A DNA stretch of 64,000 nucleotides from Niebla homalea (taxonomy: Eukaryota; Ascomycota; Lecanoromycetes; Lecanorales; Ramalinaceae): contig JAHGAU010000004.1 in NCBI GenBank assembly GCA_019925105.1, positions 1,426,001-1,490,000 of the forward strand. The letters run 5' to 3'. This document shows positions 61,460 to 64,000 of the stretch, piece after piece (the first letter of the stretch is position 1; each line of letters opens with the position of its first letter). The position numbers and the translations under genes are program-made. The notes below the pieces were generated by a model, which saw only the letters and a list, made by a program, of their open reading frames with translations, had not been told where the DNA came from and ran no database searches.

Positions 61460-62905
61460 TCAAGTGCAATCCCACATTTTACACTCTTGTTCCCAGAATG
61501 AAACTGCAGCGTCAAGACCAGGTCGGGAATTTGGGTCAGGATCGACACATTCGTTGACCAAATCTTTCCAGTGCGAAGGTACGTCAGCCGTGCATAAGCC
61601 CCAAGACATCGGTCCTGGAGGAGTGAAATCATTTCCATCGGGCTCCAAGTCCACCTGGCTCACCTGCTCAAGAATCACCCACAACGTTCGACCAAGGCTG
61701 TACACTTCAGCCGCCCGAAGCGCGGCCGGGCATTCGATCTGCCAGATTGGAAAAACGTTCCATCTAGGCCACGTCCAGTGGTTTTCGCGTGGTGCTCCTC
61801 TGTATTTTCGATACATCAGCTTCAGTGTGTCAGCACTGTCTTGCGAGTCCCCATTCCCATCCGTCCTGAGCCTCTCGATTTCGACATCCCAGGAACCGTC
61901 CGCTTCTGGAGCGATGAAAAAGGCCGAGGCACCAGTCTGCTCCCAGTCAATTAGGACAGCGTTGTCGTCATCGTCGAGGAGTACGTTGCTGGGTTTTAGG
62001 TCCATGTGGTACTGACCGGATACATGCGTCGCCGCCAACGCGGATGCTATCTGGCGGGCCCATCTTGCCTTAAGTCTTAGTGGAAGCCTCACCCCAATCG
62101 CGTTGCCTTGATTGAGGACTTCTTGCAACGATTCCCTTCGAAGGTAAGGATACAATGCTCCACAAACATAAGTCTTTCTCTTGCTCGGTGAAGACGTGTC
62201 CAGGATAGAGACGGGGATTTCTGTAGTGACAAGAAAATCTGGAGGAGAGACAAGATTTGGGTGTCTTGGCAGAGAATAAACCAGACCCAGTTCGCGATAA
62301 AATGCTTGCCTCTCATCTTCAAAGCTGGTATCCTGTTCTAGAAAGAGTCGAAAGCTCACCCCTTTATAAGCGTAAGTTTTTTGGGACTCCATGCCACCAC
62401 CCTCAAGGTGCGCAATTGTTGTATCTCCTCGACCCCCAAGGGCGGCAGAGAAACGAACAGATTGCAGCGGCACGAATGCAGCTCGGGTTGGTCGAGGATC
62501 CAGAACCAGAGACGAGTGGAAAAGCTCGCTTGGCATAAGACTTTCTACGTACTCTCGATAAGAGCTCTCGTGCGAGATTCTCCACACGATCCTTCCCCCC
62601 AACTTCTCTTCAATCTGAACGACTACATCTGGAAGGCGGATCGAAGGATGCGATGCGCAGTCCTGCCAAATCTGCTTGATCAAAGTATCGAGCGCTTGGC
62701 GCATTTCCTTCCTGCTAGGGAACGAGCATTCGGCATCTTCCACGTCCAACTCGTGAAAACACGCCACTATGCGACTGTTGACACTCTTCGGTCTACTGGG
62801 TTCAAACCGAAAACTGAACAAGATGGAGAGATCTTCAGAATAGCTGGTAGCGAAAACATTAGTCTCGTCTTCATCTCCGCAAATGAGTGTTGTCGTGATC
62901 TCCAT
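61460..62905 (-). CDS. Divergent fungal protein kinase, 481 aa
   Basis: Intact frame to TGA at 61,460. The open frame extends 18 codons upstream to a GTG at 62,959, but the first ATG is at 62,905, giving 481 residues. Residues 1-175 form a non-catalytic N-terminal region. The kinase fold follows (about 180-472): ERQAFYRELGLVYSLPRHPN with the helix-C Glu at about 205, a catalytic loop YHMDLKPSNVLL (HMD 300-302, Asn 307), LIDWEQTG with DWE in place of DFG (Asp 320), an APE at 332-334 after an unusually short activation segment, VYSLGRTLWVILE (about 401-413), and a subdomain XI Arg in PNSRP (461). The canonical VAIK lysine is not obvious near YKGVSFRLFLEQD. Catalytic Asp and Asn are kept, so activity is possible but uncertain. 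It is a cytosolic protein with no signal or membrane segment. Confidence 0.85.
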   Translation of the reverse strand: MEITTTLICGDEDETNVFATSYSEDLSILFSFRFEPSRPKSVNSRIVACFHELDVEDAECSFPSRKEMRQALDTLIKQIWQDCASHPSIRLPDVVVQIEEKLGGRIVWRISHESSYREYVESLMPSELFHSSLVLDPRPTRAAFVPLQSVRFSAALGGRGDTTIAHLEGGGMESQKTYAYKGVSFRLFLEQDTSFEDERQAFYRELGLVYSLPRHPNLVSPPDFLVTTEIPVSILDTSSPSKRKTYVCGALYPYLRRESLQEVLNQGNAIGVRLPLRLKARWARQIASALAATHVSGQYHMDLKPSNVLLDDDDNAVLIDWEQTGASAFFIAPEADGSWDVEIERLRTDGNGDSQDSADTLKLMYRKYRGAPRENHWTWPRWNVFPIWQIECPAALRAAEVYSLGRTLWVILEQVSQVDLEPDGNDFTPPGPMSWGLCTADVPSHWKDLVNECVDPDPNSRPGLDAAVSFWEQECKMWDCT

Positions 62906-63086
62906 GACAACTTTGCCGATAACTTTCCCGATAACATTGGCGGTTGGAACGTGTTGCACAGGACTACAGGACTACGGGAGCAAGGTTTGCAAGGGTTCCC
63001 GGTACAGCTGAATAGTGCAGACGTGATGTAGTGGGTAGTAGTACAGCTCTCAGAAGAAAGTGAGGGTCTCAAGTGAAGGTCTCGAG

Positions 63087-63140
63087 TGATTTGGGCCCCG
63101 CACGTCACGTGACGTCACAACCAGCGCTTGGCATAATCCA
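63087..63140. promoter_or_regulatory. Palindrome block, copy 1 (CGTCACGTGACG)
   Basis: A 12-bp perfect palindrome CGTCACGTGACG (63,103-63,114) combines a CACGTG E-box with a TGACGTCA CRE/bZIP site that overlaps its right side. It sits about 200 bp upstream of the kinase ATG in a 54-bp block repeated at 63,638. bHLH and bZIP factors recognise such sites; use here is inference. Confidence 0.45.
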
Positions 63141-63637
63141 CTCTGACGCACGAGGGTATTCCGCGGTTGTCTTGGCAGCCTCTGCATTGAAGACCCTGTC
63201 GCATAAAGGCCTACCAAACGGCCTTTTGTTGTCGGTATTACAGGTGCATCGGTGCATAAGGTATGGTGAGTATACGGTCATCAAACGGCGCTTGGGATGG
63301 ACACAAATTCGGTCGTTGTCACGGTGTAATTAGACAAGCATAGTGGTAGTCTCAATACAAGTGATTCGGCTTACTCACCCTTCCCCTGCACCCTGCACCC
63401 ATTTGCGCAAATTTGCATCAGTCTCTGTGGTAGTGTTGCGGGCATGGGGTGTCACTAAGCCGTCATGCGAGCGGTGCCAAGACACTCTTGTAACACGTGT
63501 ATATCTCATCATCTCGCGGTACATCCCAGACTAGCTGGGTGTATCATGCAGTTTTCTTTCATAGATCCATCTTCATAGATTATACTCAATTCATACTACC
63601 CCATCACACTCATACGTCCATGCGTGTGACAGTCAAA

Positions 63638-63692
63638 TGATTTTGGGCACCGCACGTCACGTGACGTCGCAACCAGCGCTTGGCATTATCCA
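63638..63692. promoter_or_regulatory. Palindrome block, copy 2 (CGTCACGTGACG)
   Basis: Second copy of the block, sharing GCACGTCACGTGACGTC and AACCAGCGCTTGGCAT with copy 1 in the same orientation, 551 bp further upstream. The palindrome is at 63,655-63,666. One change (CGCAACC for CACAACC) alters the CRE half. Confidence 0.45.
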
Positions 63693-64000
63693 TCATCAGC
63701 TCTCGTCTTCTTCCGTACCACAGCTACAACAGCTATACACTTGATGGACACGTGAGTGAAAGAACGTCTTACGTCGAATGTTTCAATTAGTCACTAACGA
63801 GTGACTACGTTTAACTGAAGCTAAGACATCAGTCCGGTCAAAGCACCGACATTGCCGTGTTGTTTGTAAAGAGTGCTGATGAAAACCACACATTTTACCC
63901 CGCCAGTGACGTCTGGAGAAGTAGCCGCCAGTATCGTCAAGATACTGTCTTCTCTCTCTCCACACTTGAGCCATGCGCCGTCAATGCTTGGTCTTCTTAT

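Larger units (their letters stand above)
62906..64000. other. Upstream region of the kinase gene
   Basis: Normal-composition sequence of about 1.1 kb. It holds a duplicated 55-bp palindrome-bearing block. A 63-codon minus-strand frame from an ATG at 63,974 has no recognisable domain and may be chance. No tRNA or other RNA gene was seen. Confidence 0.5.

Noticed and set aside
62906..62959. N-terminal extension of the kinase to the GTG at 62,959
   Set aside because: Nuclear genes rarely start at GTG; the ATG at 62,905 is the first in frame.

Overview
The window looks like part of the nuclear genome of a filamentous ascomycete (Pezizomycotina). Most of it is extremely AT-rich and made of transposon copies that have lost CpA/TpG while keeping TpA and CpG, which is the signature of repeat-induced point mutation (RIP). 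Inside this sit two islands of ordinary base composition with intact fungal reading frames. Gene density is very low: three intact genes, all on the minus strand, plus one broken chromodomain gene.

Layout. 1-15.5 kb is a nest of four copies of one RIP-degraded LINE (Tad-like, EN/RT type): a partial copy, a near full-length copy, an inverted copy that makes a roughly 5.4 kb palindrome with it, and a 5'-truncated copy. 15.5-21.4 kb is the 3' part of a hAT transposon carrying a 443-bp non-autonomous relative and a short LINE-like insertion. 21.4-26.9 kb is unresolved degraded repeat. 26.9-31.2 kb holds a TIR element, a Tc1/mariner remnant, a second MITE subfamily (445 bp) and a 1.8-kb TIR element. 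31.2-35.4 kb is GC island A: a conserved hypothetical gene and a FunK1-type kinase gene. 35.4-37.5 kb is AT-rich. 37,482-45,645 is a complete 8,164-bp hAT element with terminal inverted repeats and a perfect 8-bp target duplication. 45.7-53.9 kb holds another TIR element, a tandem array of hairpin-bearing units and a RIPped Tc1-like transposon whose empty site is also present. 54-57.4 kb is very AT-rich with a different texture. 57,454-59,490 is a small LTR element with 162-bp LTRs and a 5-bp duplication. From about 59.7 kb to the end is GC island B: a decayed chromodomain gene and a divergent protein kinase gene whose upstream region carries a duplicated 55-bp CACGTG/TGACGTC palindrome block.

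How the parts fit. The dominant story is a RIP-silenced transposon landscape in which the order of events can be read from nested insertions and empty sites: the hAT element, then its own MITE and a LINE-like insertion into one copy. The genes are two putative signalling kinases and one uncharacterised protein, a content typical of the lineage-specific islands of such genomes. I could not run any search; family names rest on motifs I could read, often through RIP stop codons.
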